From contig OX388317.1 in the NCBI GenBank assembly GCA_947579605.1, forward strand, positions 24,261,384 to 24,325,383: a DNA stretch of 64,000 nt, read 5' to 3'. Made by a program: the position numbers and the translations under genes. How positions within the stretch are numbered: the first letter of the stretch is position 1; each line of letters opens with the position of its first letter. The DNA is from Athripsodes cinereus (lineage: Eukaryota; Arthropoda; Insecta; Trichoptera; Leptoceridae). The notes below the pieces were generated by a model, which saw nothing but the letters and a program-made list of their open reading frames with translations, had not been told where the DNA came from and did not search any database. Positions 1 to 11,300 of the stretch are shown piece after piece.

Positions 1-1906
1 ATCCACGTAGAGTCGTGTGTAAACCACAGGACATTGAGAACATTTTCTTTGAAGTCCTGGAAAAAAAAACTGACGTGAGAGACGAAATAATAGCTCAAAA
101 GCTCGAGTTCGTCGGTAGCCTGGAGGCAGAGTCTCGGCCTTCAGAACAAGGGGTCCGTGGTTCGATCCCAGGTGCCGGCAAACTCCCCTTTCACGGCACA
201 AGCTTTTAGCTTAGTGTGAATGGTGTATAAGGTTGTATTTGGGTTTATAACAAACCCAGATATATCTTTTTTTTTTTTTTAAAATAACAAAAAAGAATCT
301 AATACTACTACTGTACATCACGATGTATTCCACAAGATTAAGTAATAAACATGCAAGCTGTTCTCTTTGAGGTCTGTATTTCTTCATTAAGGAAATATAG
401 GGCGTCACATTTACATTTGTTTAAATTTGAATGCGCACTTTTATGCTGCATGTTTTGAAAATAAACCTTTTCTTTCAAATTGTTATAAAATTAAAGGCAA
501 TAATGAATGTATTTTTATGACAATCTGAAATATTTACCTACGACTAAGAACATTGTTATCTCAATTTGAAATATATTATGAAATATAACTTACCATGAAT
601 CCAGCAGATTCCACAGTTGTTATTAAGTATAGCGCTAAATTCCAGGAACGGAAAAATAACTGAAAGTCATAAAACAATTCGTTATGTTATAGCATCGGTA
701 CATATTGAATTAATGTTCATCTCAATCGTACACTATTTGTATTACATAAATTTATGTTTATTATATCAATGAGCAAACTTGGCACACCCCACCACCATGT
801 GGAACTTATACTTGCCCAAGGAGGAGAAGAAGAAGATATCAATGAGCAAACTGGATAACCCACAATATCAGCCACCCAGGCCTGCACATCACCATCGCGG
901 AGGGCAAGACCAAAGGCAGAAATGATCGAGGCCGACCAAGAGACCTATATGAATCAAGTGAGGTACAAAATGAACTGTGGCATAAACGTAGAATTAAAGA
1001 GATCAGCAGAAAAAAGGGAGGAACGGAGAAGATAGTCCAAGCTCGTTGCAGATCAATCCAATGAATTTTTAACTACTAAATGAATATAAATAAATTACTT
1101 ACCATGAAATTGAATGCAGCATTGATGTGTTTGATATTCTTCAATAGTCTCTCATAGGACTCTATGACACGACTCAACGGAAACACATCACACGGTGAAG
1201 TGTCTTCTGCTTCTAACAATAGAGATGTCTTCTCTTGTATTAAGTTTATAAAGATATTCACATTCGGGACAGACAAATTGAATAGTCTGGGCAGTAGATT
1301 GTTTAAATATATGAAATAAGATATATTTAAACGACATATTATGATAAATTTAAAAGAAATTCCAAATGATATAAGTGAGCATTGAAAATAATATATACAA
1401 ATCATTAAATCTTCAGATTTTGTGAAGTAGTGCACTGTGCATATAATTAATATGATTGTTAAATATAGAACAAAATAAATCTGGAGTTTTTTATGTGTAT
1501 CTTTTGAAAATCTTATATTTGGATTCATTCTATGAATATTTAAACTGATATAAACTATTTTCCATATCGATTTCACATTTTTCACCATCAACATATACAA
1601 AGAAACCCATTTTGACAAACTTTCTATGAAATTTATGAAAACGAACGATATCATGTAAATTATGGGCACATCCGGATCAGATGCAATGTTTCGAATGTCA
1701 GTTATTTCAATAAAAATGTACCAAATCACCATAGCAAATTGGGTTAAAATATTAAGTTTTGGGATAGAAGGGTTACGAATATTTTTAATATGCTTTGGAA
1801 AAGTTTTGACGCAAATTAATAAAAATATTTTATCAAATGGATCTATGTAATTGATCATGCATTGCAATAGTTTAATTTCAATATTGTTTAATTGATTTTT
1901 TATCAT
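1..1906 (-). CDS. GR-A: gustatory receptor-like gene, 3' end outside the window
   Basis: Chemoreceptor of the insect gustatory receptor (7tm_7) type, expected in the membrane of taste neurons as a ligand-gated cation channel subunit. Seen exons: 1103..1906 (268 codons, ATG at 1906), 594..659 (22 codons) and 1..56, the first 18 codons of exon 3, cut by the window edge. Donors are ATG|GTAAGT at both introns and acceptors are CAG; phases 0 and 0 match the complete paralogs. Exon 1 has about four hydrophobic segments after the family block VKTFPKH, then the array-wide intracellular block (FINLIQEKTSLLLE, VIESYERLLKNIKHIN). Exon 2 carries the RSWNL motif shared by most copies. Exon 4 with the QFE tail must lie before position 1. 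Intron 2 holds a SINE and intron 1 a LINE tail. Family assignment rests on the paralogs' C-terminus and is inference; no break is visible. Confidence 0.78.
105..280 (+). repeat. tRNA-derived SINE (family A) in GR-A intron 2
   Basis: A tRNA-like head with a B-box-like GGTTCGATCCC near 160, followed by a body ending in ACAAACCCAGATATATC and a T run. The same unit recurs reversed at 5962-6145 and, shortened, at 41411-41531, which shows it is an interspersed family and not a tRNA gene. Confidence 0.7.
830..1065 (+). repeat. LINE 3' tail fragment in GR-A intron 1
   Basis: Closely resembles the second half of the repeat at 3355-3655. It reads, with breaks, as the C-terminal tail typical of non-LTR reverse-transcriptase ORFs: a GRPRD-like motif followed by EKREERRR. 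It is decayed and non-coding. Confidence 0.55.
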
Positions 1907-3354
1907 AATTATTCATTTTTTTTTATAAATCCGTTTATTTTTTAAAGTATTGTGAATTGAATTCAAAAGCTTAGAAATTTTCTATGAAATTCATTTAATT
2001 AAATCACAAACATTAATTTCAACATTTTAAACAGTATCCTGTCGAGATTTTAGATACAAATTAATTAATTTACTTTAATTCAAAAATCATTACAAGCTTC
2101 ATAGGCGTATCCTGAATTTTCTTTGGGGTAGGGAGCAGCTTAGATTTTTTTATTGTTACAACTGTCAATTGTTTGGACGTCGTTTTTTAGTAGCAGTTTT
2201 CACGATTTGGTATACAAGCAAAATTTCTATCCTACGATGCCAAATTTTTATTTTGGATTAAGAATTTTATTTTTCACGATCTCTTCATTTTTGTTTAACA
2301 ATTTTAGAACTACCTACCTTATATTTAGTCTACTTCTAAGGAAGGGGGGGAGGGGAGCGCCGTACTGAGATATTATCACTTCAAGGGCATTTTACATTAT
2401 ATAGGATCAACATCCACGTCCATTTTAAAATTACATAAGTTCAATTAAAAATTGTCGTCAGAAAAGTAAAATTTTTTTTTTTTTTAAGATATATCTGGTT
2501 GAATTTTTTTGATATTTATTTCGTAAAACTCCATTATATACAAATAAATAATAAGATATTATTAAAGGTTTTACATATACTTTATTACGAGTTACCCGAT
2601 TTCGACATGCAATGTCTTTGTCAAACTCCAAAAAAAGTAACAAAGACCTTTAATAATATCTTATTATTTATTTGTAGATATATCTGGGATTTTGTTATAA
2701 ACCCAAATATAACCTTCTACACATAATAATACAATTAATAATAAATAAAAAAAGTCATAATAATAAAATAATTTCATTACTTTACTTTCAATACAACTTT
2801 TATCTACACTTTTTTCGCAATTCTAAAAGAGAGACAACTGCCCCAGTTTGCCCGCATTCTGGCGAGTACGCCCATGATAAGCTTAGATAATTATGTTGTA
2901 TTAAAAATTAAAAAGGGTGTTAAAATGGGTGTTTGAGAATAAAGTGAATGAAATCAAGGACACGTATTGAGTAAAATAAATCAATAGGTACGCGTGCCTG
3001 ATTAATTTTTATTTATATGTTAATTTACGGCTAATTAATTGCTTATGATTATCTACTATTGTGTGTTACATATAAACCACCAGCAGGGTTGCTCTCAACA
3101 CAATCTAAATACAATCTTAGTCTTGTCTTGATCTTAATTGTACGATACGCAAAGTGACTATAGCCAAAAATACCGCGCTACCGCTGCCGCGACATTACTT
3201 CGCGTGTCATATGATTAAGATCAAGGCAAAATTAATTACGTGTTTAGATTGCATCAGGAGTAACCCTGCAGGGATTTGAAACTATAACAATACAAGAGCT
3301 TCGGACAATTAAATATACAATTTACTCTTCTAAATAACATATTTACTAATTTAG
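1907..3354. other. Intergenic stretch between GR-A and GR-B
   Basis: AT-rich, with no ORF that resembles a protein family. It contains the interrupted SINE tail at 2487-2723. I see nothing else that can be named; promoter elements of GR-A would lie just above 1906 but none is recognisable. Confidence 0.5.
2487..2723 (-). repeat. SINE-A tail split by a 177-bp foldback insertion
   Basis: Two copies of AGATATATCTGG (2487-2498 and 2676-2687) flank a 177-bp insert. Inside it are perfect 29-nt inverted arms at 2541-2569 and 2646-2674. The right side continues as the SINE-A tail (TTATAAACCCAAATATAACC). The arrangement suggests insertion of a short foldback element into an older SINE, with the 12-bp word as target duplication. 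Confidence 0.5.
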
Positions 3355-3655
3355 TAGCGGCCGGAGTGGCGCGGAAATAACGCTCTTGCCTTTCAGTCTC
3401 GAGGTCCTGGGTTCGATTCCCGGCCAGGGCAAAATGATGAATGACCTTTTTTTAAATTATCCTGGCCAGCTCATCACCATTCGCGGAGGGGAAAACCGAA
3501 GGCAGAAATGGTAGAGGCCAACCAAGAGACACCTATATAGACCAACTGAAGAAGGACATGGACTGTGGCACATACGTAGAACTAAAGAGACTAACTGAAA
3601 ATAGGGAGGAATGGAGAAGAAAATCCAAACTCGTTGCATACCAATCCAATGGATT
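3355..3655 (+). repeat. tRNA-head SINE joined to a LINE-type coding tail
   Basis: The left part (3355-3432) is tRNA-like, with a B box GGGTTCGATTCCC. The right part (about 3476-3659) reads in one frame as a LINE tail: GRGQPRDTYIDQLKKDMD, later REEWRRKSKLV, then a stop. This looks like a SINE that took over the 3' end of a partner LINE. A related tail without the head lies at 830-1065. Confidence 0.6.
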
Positions 3656-3727
3656 TTAACTCACTATAAAGTATAAAAGAGATGAACGAAAAATGTTTGA
3701 AATAGACTCATAATAATTCTTCAAAGT

Positions 3728-5870
3728 TTATTCAAACTGTTTTAATATAGACATGTACATTGTCATGATCCCTAAAAGGTATAAAATAAAACTGTAACCA
3801 AATTTATAGAGGCTCAGGGCTGTAATGAAATGTTTGTTGGTACACAGGAGATACTGCAGACGTCTTATTTGTATCAGGCACTTGGCTGAGGCAGCTGAGT
3901 CTTCAAATCCTGGAAATAAAATAGTTTTTACTTTGCTGATGAAGTACTACATACTTATACTGATGACAAATTGGAAATCATTACTTGGCAAGGTAAAGGT
4001 ATCATATTCTCCGATTGACATTAAAAAAAGCTCTTTCACTTCCACATCATTTGTTTACAATATTTTTTAATATATATTGACAATGAAATCAAATTCAATT
4101 AAATAGCAGAGGTATTAATAAGCCTAGATTTATTTTATTATAATAGAAAGGACTTTCTTTGAAAACATATGGCTTAAGAACAATGTCGCTAACACTTGCA
4201 AACCACACATAGTTGAGATGTGTACAGCAAGTTATGGTAAGACAAATACTAGGAATTAGCTTGAGAGTCCTAAAATGCAGACCATGGGGGAACAAAAAAG
4301 GTATAGGATCTTCAAAAGAAATGGTAAGAATGGGAAAAGTAATGGGAAAAAAGTGAGTTCGTGTTTCTCAAGACCGTCAAAAATGTGTAAAAAAAATTAA
4401 GAAACTTATTCAGCAGTGGAGGGACGAATGCTAGCAGAATAGTAAGTAATTTGCAAATAATTATGTCTGAAAGAAGAAACACGGACGTATTAAAAGATGT
4501 TAGGCTAAATAATGTTTTTAATGCAAACAGTAAGGGCATTAAAATTAACTTATAACTAGGTTTACCTGGATCGTGTCTTCTTAAGAGTATTTTGTTCGAT
4601 ATTACTCTCGCTCTTTTAACTTGATGATGGATAATTTCTGACATAGAAGGCAACGTAAATATCCATATCGTGTCATGCATAAACCATATCAGGTTCACAA
4701 TATTCTCTTCAAAATTCTGGAATATAAAAATGGTATTCTTTAGACTGGACAGTACATTTTAAACTTGACGTTTCTAAAACACTAGACTATAACAATACAA
4801 GACTAATGCTCCGAGTCTTTTAGCATAATTTATGACATAATTCACACCACCTATTGAGACTTACAGCCGTACTAAAATGACAACCCTCTATACGCCTGTG
4901 ATTATCACTTACCATGAACTCAGAAGATTGTAGGTTGGTAGTCAAATACAAGATCAAATTCCAGGACCGGAAAAATAGCTGAAAACAATTTACGACATTT
5001 AGATGTTTCAAACGAGAAAAAATGGATATTTGTCCAATGATTGCTTTAAACAGGCTAAATACAAGTACTTACCGTGAAATTGAATATTGAATTGATGTGT
5101 TTGATATTCTTCAAAAGTCTCTCATAGGACTCTATGACGCAACTCAATGGAAACACATCACACTGTGAAGTGTCTTCTGGTTCTAGCAATAGAGATGTCT
5201 TGTCTTGTATCAAGTTTATAAAGACATTCACACTCGGTACAGAAAAATTGAACAGTTTAGGCAGTAGATTGTTTAAATATATGAAATAAGATATATTTAA
5301 ACGACAGAATATAATAAATTTATATGAAATGCTAAATGATATAAGTGAAATTTGAAAATAATATAGAGAGACTTTTATATTATGAGTGATTTGAAAATAG
5401 TGCGAAATACATGTGATTAGCATTACAGTAAAATATAATCCAAAATATATTTGAGCTTTTCTATGCGAGTGATTCGAAAAGCTTAAATTAGGATTAACTT
5501 TATGAACAAACAAACATATGTAAACAATTTCCCATATTGTCTCTAAGCTCTTCACCATTATTATATACCAAGACAACCACGTGGTCATGCACTCGATAAA
5601 ATTTAAGAAAACAATCGACAGAATATAAATTATAGGAACATGAGGTTTATTTTCAACACTTTTAACTTCGTCTATCTCAATTGATATATACCAAACGACC
5701 ATAATTAAGAACGATAAGATATTGAATTTTGGTATGCATGTTTTTTTAATATTTTTCACGTGTTTTGGAAAAGTTTTCACACCAAGTATAAGAAACATTG
5801 TATTAAAAGGATCGATAAGATTAGCTACATGTTGTAAAACTTTAATATTAAAATCATTTTTAAAATTCAT
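3728..5870 (-). CDS. GR-B: gustatory receptor-like gene, complete, 398 aa
   Basis: Exons (minus): 5073..5870, 4913..4978, 4566..4716, 3728..3909, giving 1197 nt including TAA. Introns of 94, 196 and 656 bp all have GT-AG ends and phases 0, 0, 1. Exon 1 starts MNFKNDFN and has four hydrophobic stretches (starting near FNILSFLIMVVWYI, IIYILSIVFLNF, IYFGLYFTVMLI, IKVSLYYFQISL), then the conserved loop FINLIQDKTSLLLE. Exon 2 has LFFRSWNLILYL. Exon 3 holds a membrane segment (IWFMHDTIWIFTLPSMSE). Exon 4 ends GIMTMYMSILKQFE, close to the GR signature TYxxxxxQF. Length fits insect GRs (about 350-450 aa). Ligand cannot be inferred. An odorant receptor is less likely because the C-terminus has the GR-type QF ending. 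No defect seen; the 94-bp intron 1 is also about that size in GR-D and GR-E. Confidence 0.82.
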
Positions 5871-5961
5871 TTTGTATAGTAAACGCCTTCAACATAGATT
5901 AAATTGATATTTTATAATAATATAATTTTTATATATTTTAATATTTTATATTATAAATCAT

Positions 5962-6145
5962 CTTTTTTTTTTTTAAAAGATATATCTGGGTTTTTGTTAT
6001 AAACACAAATACAACCTTATACACCTTTCACAGTAAGCTACTAAAAGCTTGTGTCGTGAAAGGGGAGTTTGCCGGCACCTGGGATCGAACCACGGACCCC
6101 TTGTTCTGAAGGCCGAGACTCTACCTCCAGGCTACCGACGACCTC
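5962..6145 (-). repeat. SINE family A, reversed copy
   Basis: Reverse of the unit at 105-280: T run, GATATATCTGGG, the CAAATACAACCTTATACACC body, then the tRNA-like head with GGATCGAACC (inverted B box) and GGAGTTTGCCGGCACC. It lies just upstream of the GR-B start. Confidence 0.65.
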
Positions 6146-6265
6146 AGTACACTATAGAAAATATATGTATAGAAACACAAATAATGCAAGACAAATAAAT
6201 AATAATTAATATATCGCCAAATTTGAAAGTGTACACATTTGAACAGTTTTTATTATGTCTGAAGA

Positions 6266-6521
6266 TACTACTACTTGTATACCATCACGGCACATCCCAC
6301 AAGTGAGGTAGCCAGCAGACCAGCTACATGTAATAAACATACAAGCTGTCTTCTCAGTGCTAACAAAAAATTAGGACATGCAGGATGGGTGGTAAACCTC
6401 ATCGCTGAATTCAAGATGATATTTTTTTTGTATCTTTTAGTACACTTGCCTTTTACAGTACACTCGAAAACTTACGGTAAAGAATGGAAGACCAATTCTT
6501 TGCCGGATGCTTCACAGAATG
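6266..6521 (-). repeat. Interspersed repeat (family C, TACCATCACGG-type)
   Basis: Begins TACTACTACTTGTATACCATC and contains the words CATCCCACAAGTGAGGTAGCC and CTGAATTCAAGATG. The same order of words occurs at 34430-34680 and, inverted, at 44495-44735, 45480-45720 and in part at 59375-59470. Short and non-coding, probably a SINE; no clear Pol III box. Confidence 0.6.
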
Positions 6522-7282
6522 AAAGCTTAGGTATAGATTGTCATGTAATAAATATAAGAAAGAAAAATGGTATTAAAGTAGAAAGAAAAAGTATATGGAA
6601 TAGAAGAAATAAAATATAGAAGTGAGTATTAGTTATCTGTTCTTATAAAAAAGGCAATTATATGTCAAATGAATATTGTAAATAATCAACACAATTGTTA
6701 TTCACTTCATAAACCAAACCTATTTATTTCGAGTTGTTTTGTGTTTTTAGATTGTCTTGGTCGATTTTTTAATGATGTACCTACCTACTTGAACACTCAA
6801 TAGATTACTATCAATCAGTGGCGTGTCTATAGTTTTCAAACTGGGTAAGCCAACCCTCAATATAATATTGTTATATTATAATATACCAAAATGTCAAAAA
6901 ACTTCTGTATTTTACGCGACGGTAATAATTTTAGTTTACTAGTTACACAAAACCTTAACGAATCTACTTAACGGATAATGTACAATTTAAGTGTTTATGT
7001 ACTATGTACATTTTGAAATAAAAAATTGGTGTATATTTTCCGTAGTTCCAGGCAAAGAAAAGATTTCCCACCCTTTTTTGGAAGTTTGCGAGAGTCCTGC
7101 AAAAAGCAGGTATTCGTAAAACATCACAAATAAGACATTTCGCATCACCTTCAATTCAGGGTATTATGCTATTCATCCCCTTATACCAGCAATACTATTG
7201 CTGTTTGGGGATTTCAAAATTTTTTATTGGTGAATTTATATGTAGGTATGTGTTCAATTATTCAGAATGTATATATTAACTT
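6522..7282. other. Spacer before the LTR element
   Basis: AT-rich sequence without a recognisable gene. A decayed family C piece is visible around 7060-7120 (GAGAGTCCTGCAAAAAGCAGG). The last four bases, ACTT at 7279-7282, are the left target duplication of the LTR element. Confidence 0.4.
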
Positions 7283-8998
7283 TGATATGGGGGGGTGAGA
7301 GAGAGATGGTGAAAGAATGGTTTTGGTTGAGGATAAAATAAATAAAATATTATGCCAAAAATGCCAACGGCTGAGACTCTACTGGGCTACTTACAGCTCT
7401 CCAGGAGTTAAAACAATAAAATGGTCTCGATTAAATTATACAGTGAGGCTATATAAATTAAGAGACGACAAGTTATGTGTAAATGGACGAAAGTGTAAAA
7501 GGCAAATATGAATTTCAAATAAACATTTAATTAAAAATAAAAAAAAATCTTACCACTATTACAAACACATTAGTTTAACCAGCAACACAATACTACGCCT
7601 TACTCACTACCCCGTATTGTCTGTGCACACGTAATTATCCCAATATAAAAAAAAACACACTTGATTATTATTTCAATAAAAATGGAAACGAAGCACTTTT
7701 AAAATAATTAAATTCCACTTTGCGATAATTGTAATGGATCCCACGATGAGAGCGCCTCTAGCATGAAAATGCTTAGAGGCAACACAAGTTGAAGAAAGCG
7801 CCCCTTGGCGCAGTGCTGGGAGGGCGAAGTCCCACGTCCGAGGCTCCTGGAGGCAATTACCAGCCTACACAGGTGCGGAGTTGGTACATCATGGCTTCAG
7901 GAGGAGAATATCTCAACTCGACTGAAGTCCAATGACCAGAGACCGACTTGTCTCTCTGAAGGTCAGATGATCCGTTGGCAGGAGCGATCCTTATACCAAG
8001 GACAACTGATCACTACCACTCACTGATGATAACTGTTCACGACTGATGGCTGATGGAGACTAACTTTCTTTCAAGGACATCTCTCTACTGTAGTGGGGTA
8101 GGGGGTTGGTCATGTACTCCTACTATGATGTGATTCATCAACGTGCAGCGCCGTGATTGGCTAATGAAAATACAAGTACACGCCTTCCCGCAGGTACCAT
8201 TGTATTACGAGTCCACCTGGGCTCTTGTCTGGATTCCAGGAATTATGTACATGATGAAATAAATATTTACAAATAAGTTTGATATTGTTAAGCGTCCAAT
8301 GCGCTGATTTATAATTATTAATTAATTCACATATGAATATTTAAAGCGTCTCTTGCACTGATATTAAATATAAGACATTTCTTGTGTCCATTATCACCAT
8401 TATTATTATAGCGTCTTTTCGCACAGCACAAATAACACATCTTATATCTATTACATATGTCACAATACAACCCTTTAGGTAGATAATGAAATATTCAAAC
8501 TACGTATGTTACAATAAAATTAAAATTCATACCTAAAGAGTCGTTTACATAATTCAAAACATATCGGTATCGACACTCAATAGATCGAAGTGTAGGTATA
8601 AAAAATCCAACCAAGCCGACACTATGAAATAATAATAATACAAACGCATTCTATAATATTCATTTAATAATTTGATACACTATGAATGCGCCTTAAGTTG
8701 ATACGTAATGAATGCGCCTTAATCCTTTGTCGAATTATTCTTTTTATTACCCCTGTTGCTATGCAGGTACAAATTTAAATAAACAATAATATTATGAATG
8801 TAGGTACATAGATTAGCAAACAATACATTATTAATGCAGGTACCTTTTTAAGTGCAGGCAATATTTTTAATGTCGGGATTTTCATATTTCTCATGAACTG
8901 CATTGTTTATTTCGGTATTTCAGTACCACTTTCTAAATAACAATTATAATTTTTAATGATAACTTTTCGGCACAATACCTACTATACCGGGCATAACA
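7283..8998 (-). repeat. LTR (3' LTR in element orientation)
   Basis: 1716 bp, same length and, by eye, same sequence as 11301-13016 (constant offset 4018). It contains a hairpin (GCCTCTAGCAT / ATGCTTAGAGGC, near 7753-7779) and a CCAAT-type box on the minus strand (AGCCAATC near 8155). Small ORFs inside it (7317-7511, 7805-8026) repeat in the other LTR and look incidental. Confidence 0.88.
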
Positions 8999-10024
8999 AA
9001 TCGGCACCCATTCCTTGTCGAAAAGTTATCTATTCTTTAAAATACACATCCCACAATATAAATTAAAATTCAAAACAAACCAATGAGACTAACAATGAAA
9101 TTAAACAGCAATTAGCAAGTAGGTAGGTGCACACACATTTCAATAAAATAATTAACAACATTAAAACGCGTTTCTTCTTACTTTACATTTCCTTTAAAAC
9201 CAGCTAAATTTGAATTACAAAAACACATTGTCAAACATACATCTCGTATGTGACCAAAATAAAACAAAGTAGATGTGACTCATCATATCAAACGAATATT
9301 GTACTCCTTCATACTTCTCTTCAAGCATGCTTTGTGACAGCAGACTGGGGACTGGTTCTCTCAGTTGCACATGCATCACTCTCACAAACATTGGACCTCT
9401 GTGTCCCTCACAAAATTCATTTACCTGGACCTCACTGTCCACACGACGAGATATACTTGGGAGATCAGCTGGACGGAACACTCATCGCCTCTGTGCTTAT
9501 CCCATAATACAATAAAACATGTCCTTCATACACGCAGAATTACAACTCAATACACGCAGCATTACTTTCTCCTCTTACAAATAACTCCCAGTACCAACTG
9601 AGAATCCCTCACACATCTCTGTCACACAAAGCATCTCACTCCTCACGATTCTCATATTCAGAATAAACATTATATTTTCTTACACACATCCAACATCTAC
9701 ATAGGTCTTCCTCACACAGTACAAACCCTCGCTGGGTTCTTCAAACAAATTCTCTGTCCGTTTTCAAAATTATTAAAACATTTCACACATATTACGAAGA
9801 AAAATAATGCACACGTAGGCATTTAACAAAAGTTGCACCTACCTACCTACGCAATTAAAACATTTTAAACATGAAAACTACCTATCTAGTCATCCTAATT
9901 TATACTGGGCGCCAGAGATATTTTTACGGAAAATATTCAAACCATTTAAAACTATTTAAACAAAAAACATTTTTCCTATAACAAGCCTAAGTCAATCCTA
10001 ATCCAATATAACACACACATGTGA

Positions 10025-11098
10025 CTATCTGGCTTGATTGAATTTTCTCCTCGACTTCAAGCATCGAGAATCCATATCGATGAACAAATTATAAAAATAA
10101 TCATCGATAGCAAAACATTCATAGTTGATTCGATTGATGGACGCATATTTTATCTTTTCGAACAATATCAACGCTGTTCTACGGCGACGCGATATTTTTC
10201 TATTCACGAATCTAAACAAAATCATAGCTGTACATACTAGCAAACGTATGCAGCTCTCGACGATGCAACCGGCGATAATCAGCATTGCCAAAACTGATTT
10301 TAAAACCCACGCGAAAGACTTAACCCATTCGTGAATAGAGGGAGGTGTGAGTACCTCCCGTTCGGTGTCCTCATCTATCTCTTCCTCCGAGAGGGTAACC
10401 CCATCCTCTACGGGTACAATTTCCTCCCTAGCGTCCTGGCTAGGTACATACCGAACCTCATCGCGAACAGATGCTATATCTGGAAGATTATCTAACACAA
10501 CCTGATAACTCTCTGTGATCACCTCAGGTTCAGATTGTCCCTCCGGAGTGTATTTTGGAAAGTCCAGGCGCCATACCAACTCTTGCAAATGTTCCAGATT
10601 AACTAACTCCCGACCATTAATCCTCGTCCTATACCAGGATGTCATTTGCTTCCATACGCTCATTGCTGGTCCTTCATCTTTAAATAATACATGGCCATAC
10701 CCTTTTAAACGATTGTTTATCCTGACCTTCCAGTCAACAAAATCACTCCCCAGTTCATCCCGACCTTGACACACTGTCAATAGGTCATTATAGATCGCAT
10801 TTATCTGCCCTTCCACACCAAACCTTCGCAAAATTACTTCTTTGAATACACCCCATCGACAATACCGAAACCCCAGAGACTTCCAGTACCGCTTTGCGTC
10901 GCCGCGCAAGCAATACACAGCCTCCCTTGGCAATTCATCTTCCCACTCAAGCTTCCAGCGTTCCTCGCATTCTTTGAGGAACCGTTCGGGGCCTTCATCA
11001 GTCCAGCCTCCGAACGAAAGCGAAAATTCGCGCACATAGCATCTGATATCCGACACCTTATCCATCGATCGAATCATACCGTAATACACAATAAACAC
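10025..11098 (-). CDS. Gag-like protein of the LTR element, 357 aa, with membrane-type segment
   Basis: Residues about 35-165 look like a retrotransposon Gag capsid region: FLKECEERWKLEWED, CLRGDAKRYWKSLG, WGVFKEVILRRFG. These match the usual order of a conserved leucine-glycine-alanine-tryptophan stretch and an aromatic F..F motif. The middle is acidic (SEEEIDEDTEREVL). Residues about 265-300 are strongly hydrophobic (VLKSVLAMLIIAGCIVE, LLVCTAMILFRFV), followed by a basic stretch RKISRRRR. No CCHC zinc knuckle is seen. Internal starts at MIRSMDK or MDKVSD are also possible. The family match is by eye; the membrane segment is unusual for Gag. Confidence 0.6.
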   Translation of the reverse strand: MFIVYYGMIRSMDKVSDIRCYVREFSLSFGGWTDEGPERFLKECEERWKLEWEDELPREAVYCLRGDAKRYWKSLGFRYCRWGVFKEVILRRFGVEGQINAIYNDLLTVCQGRDELGSDFVDWKVRINNRLKGYGHVLFKDEGPAMSVWKQMTSWYRTRINGRELVNLEHLQELVWRLDFPKYTPEGQSEPEVITESYQVVLDNLPDIASVRDEVRYVPSQDAREEIVPVEDGVTLSEEEIDEDTEREVLTPPSIHEWVKSFAWVLKSVLAMLIIAGCIVESCIRLLVCTAMILFRFVNRKISRRRRTALILFEKIKYASINRINYECFAIDDYFYNLFIDMDSRCLKSRRKFNQAR

Positions 11099-11280
11099 AT
11101 GTCAATAAAACAAAGCCAAAAGTCAAAACAATACACATTCGCCATTACAGATAACTTGTCAGTTCATTATAAAAAAATATATACACCCTCCTCCGATATC
11201 ACAAAAAAAACTAATTACAAAATCTCAGGGACGGATTCGTTGTAACGATTATGCACAGGAGTGCATTTTTTCGTTACGGA

Positions 11281-11297
11281 CCCACGTTCGGAAGCCA
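11281..11297 (-). promoter_or_regulatory. Candidate tRNA primer binding site of the LTR element
   Basis: On the minus strand, three bases after the 5' LTR, the sequence reads TGGCTTCCGAACGTGGG. Starting with TGG it could pair with a tRNA 3' end (…CCA). The tRNA is not identified. It supports the minus-strand orientation given by the gag ORF. Confidence 0.45.
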
Positions 11298-11300
11298 ATA

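Noticed and set aside
111..180. tRNA gene-like sequences (also near 3355, 6070, 32515, 55996)
   Set aside because: Several copies share non-tRNA tails and none gives a convincing anticodon arm and acceptor stem; they are SINE heads.
12..209. Plus-strand ORF at the left edge
   Set aside because: Antisense of GR-A exon 3 fused to a SINE; no protein meaning.
3728..5870. Odorant receptor (7tm_6) instead of gustatory receptor
   Set aside because: The terminal exon ends with the GR-type TxYxxxxxQF pattern, and I see no odorant-receptor C-terminal motif. Still an assignment by eye.
7317..8026. Small ORFs of 64 and 73 codons inside the LTR, repeated at 11335-12044
   Set aside because: They repeat only because the LTR repeats; no family resemblance.
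9215..9601. Overlapping small ORFs on both strands in the LTR-element interior
   Set aside because: Mutual shadows of one less AT-rich stretch; no resemblance to pol or env.
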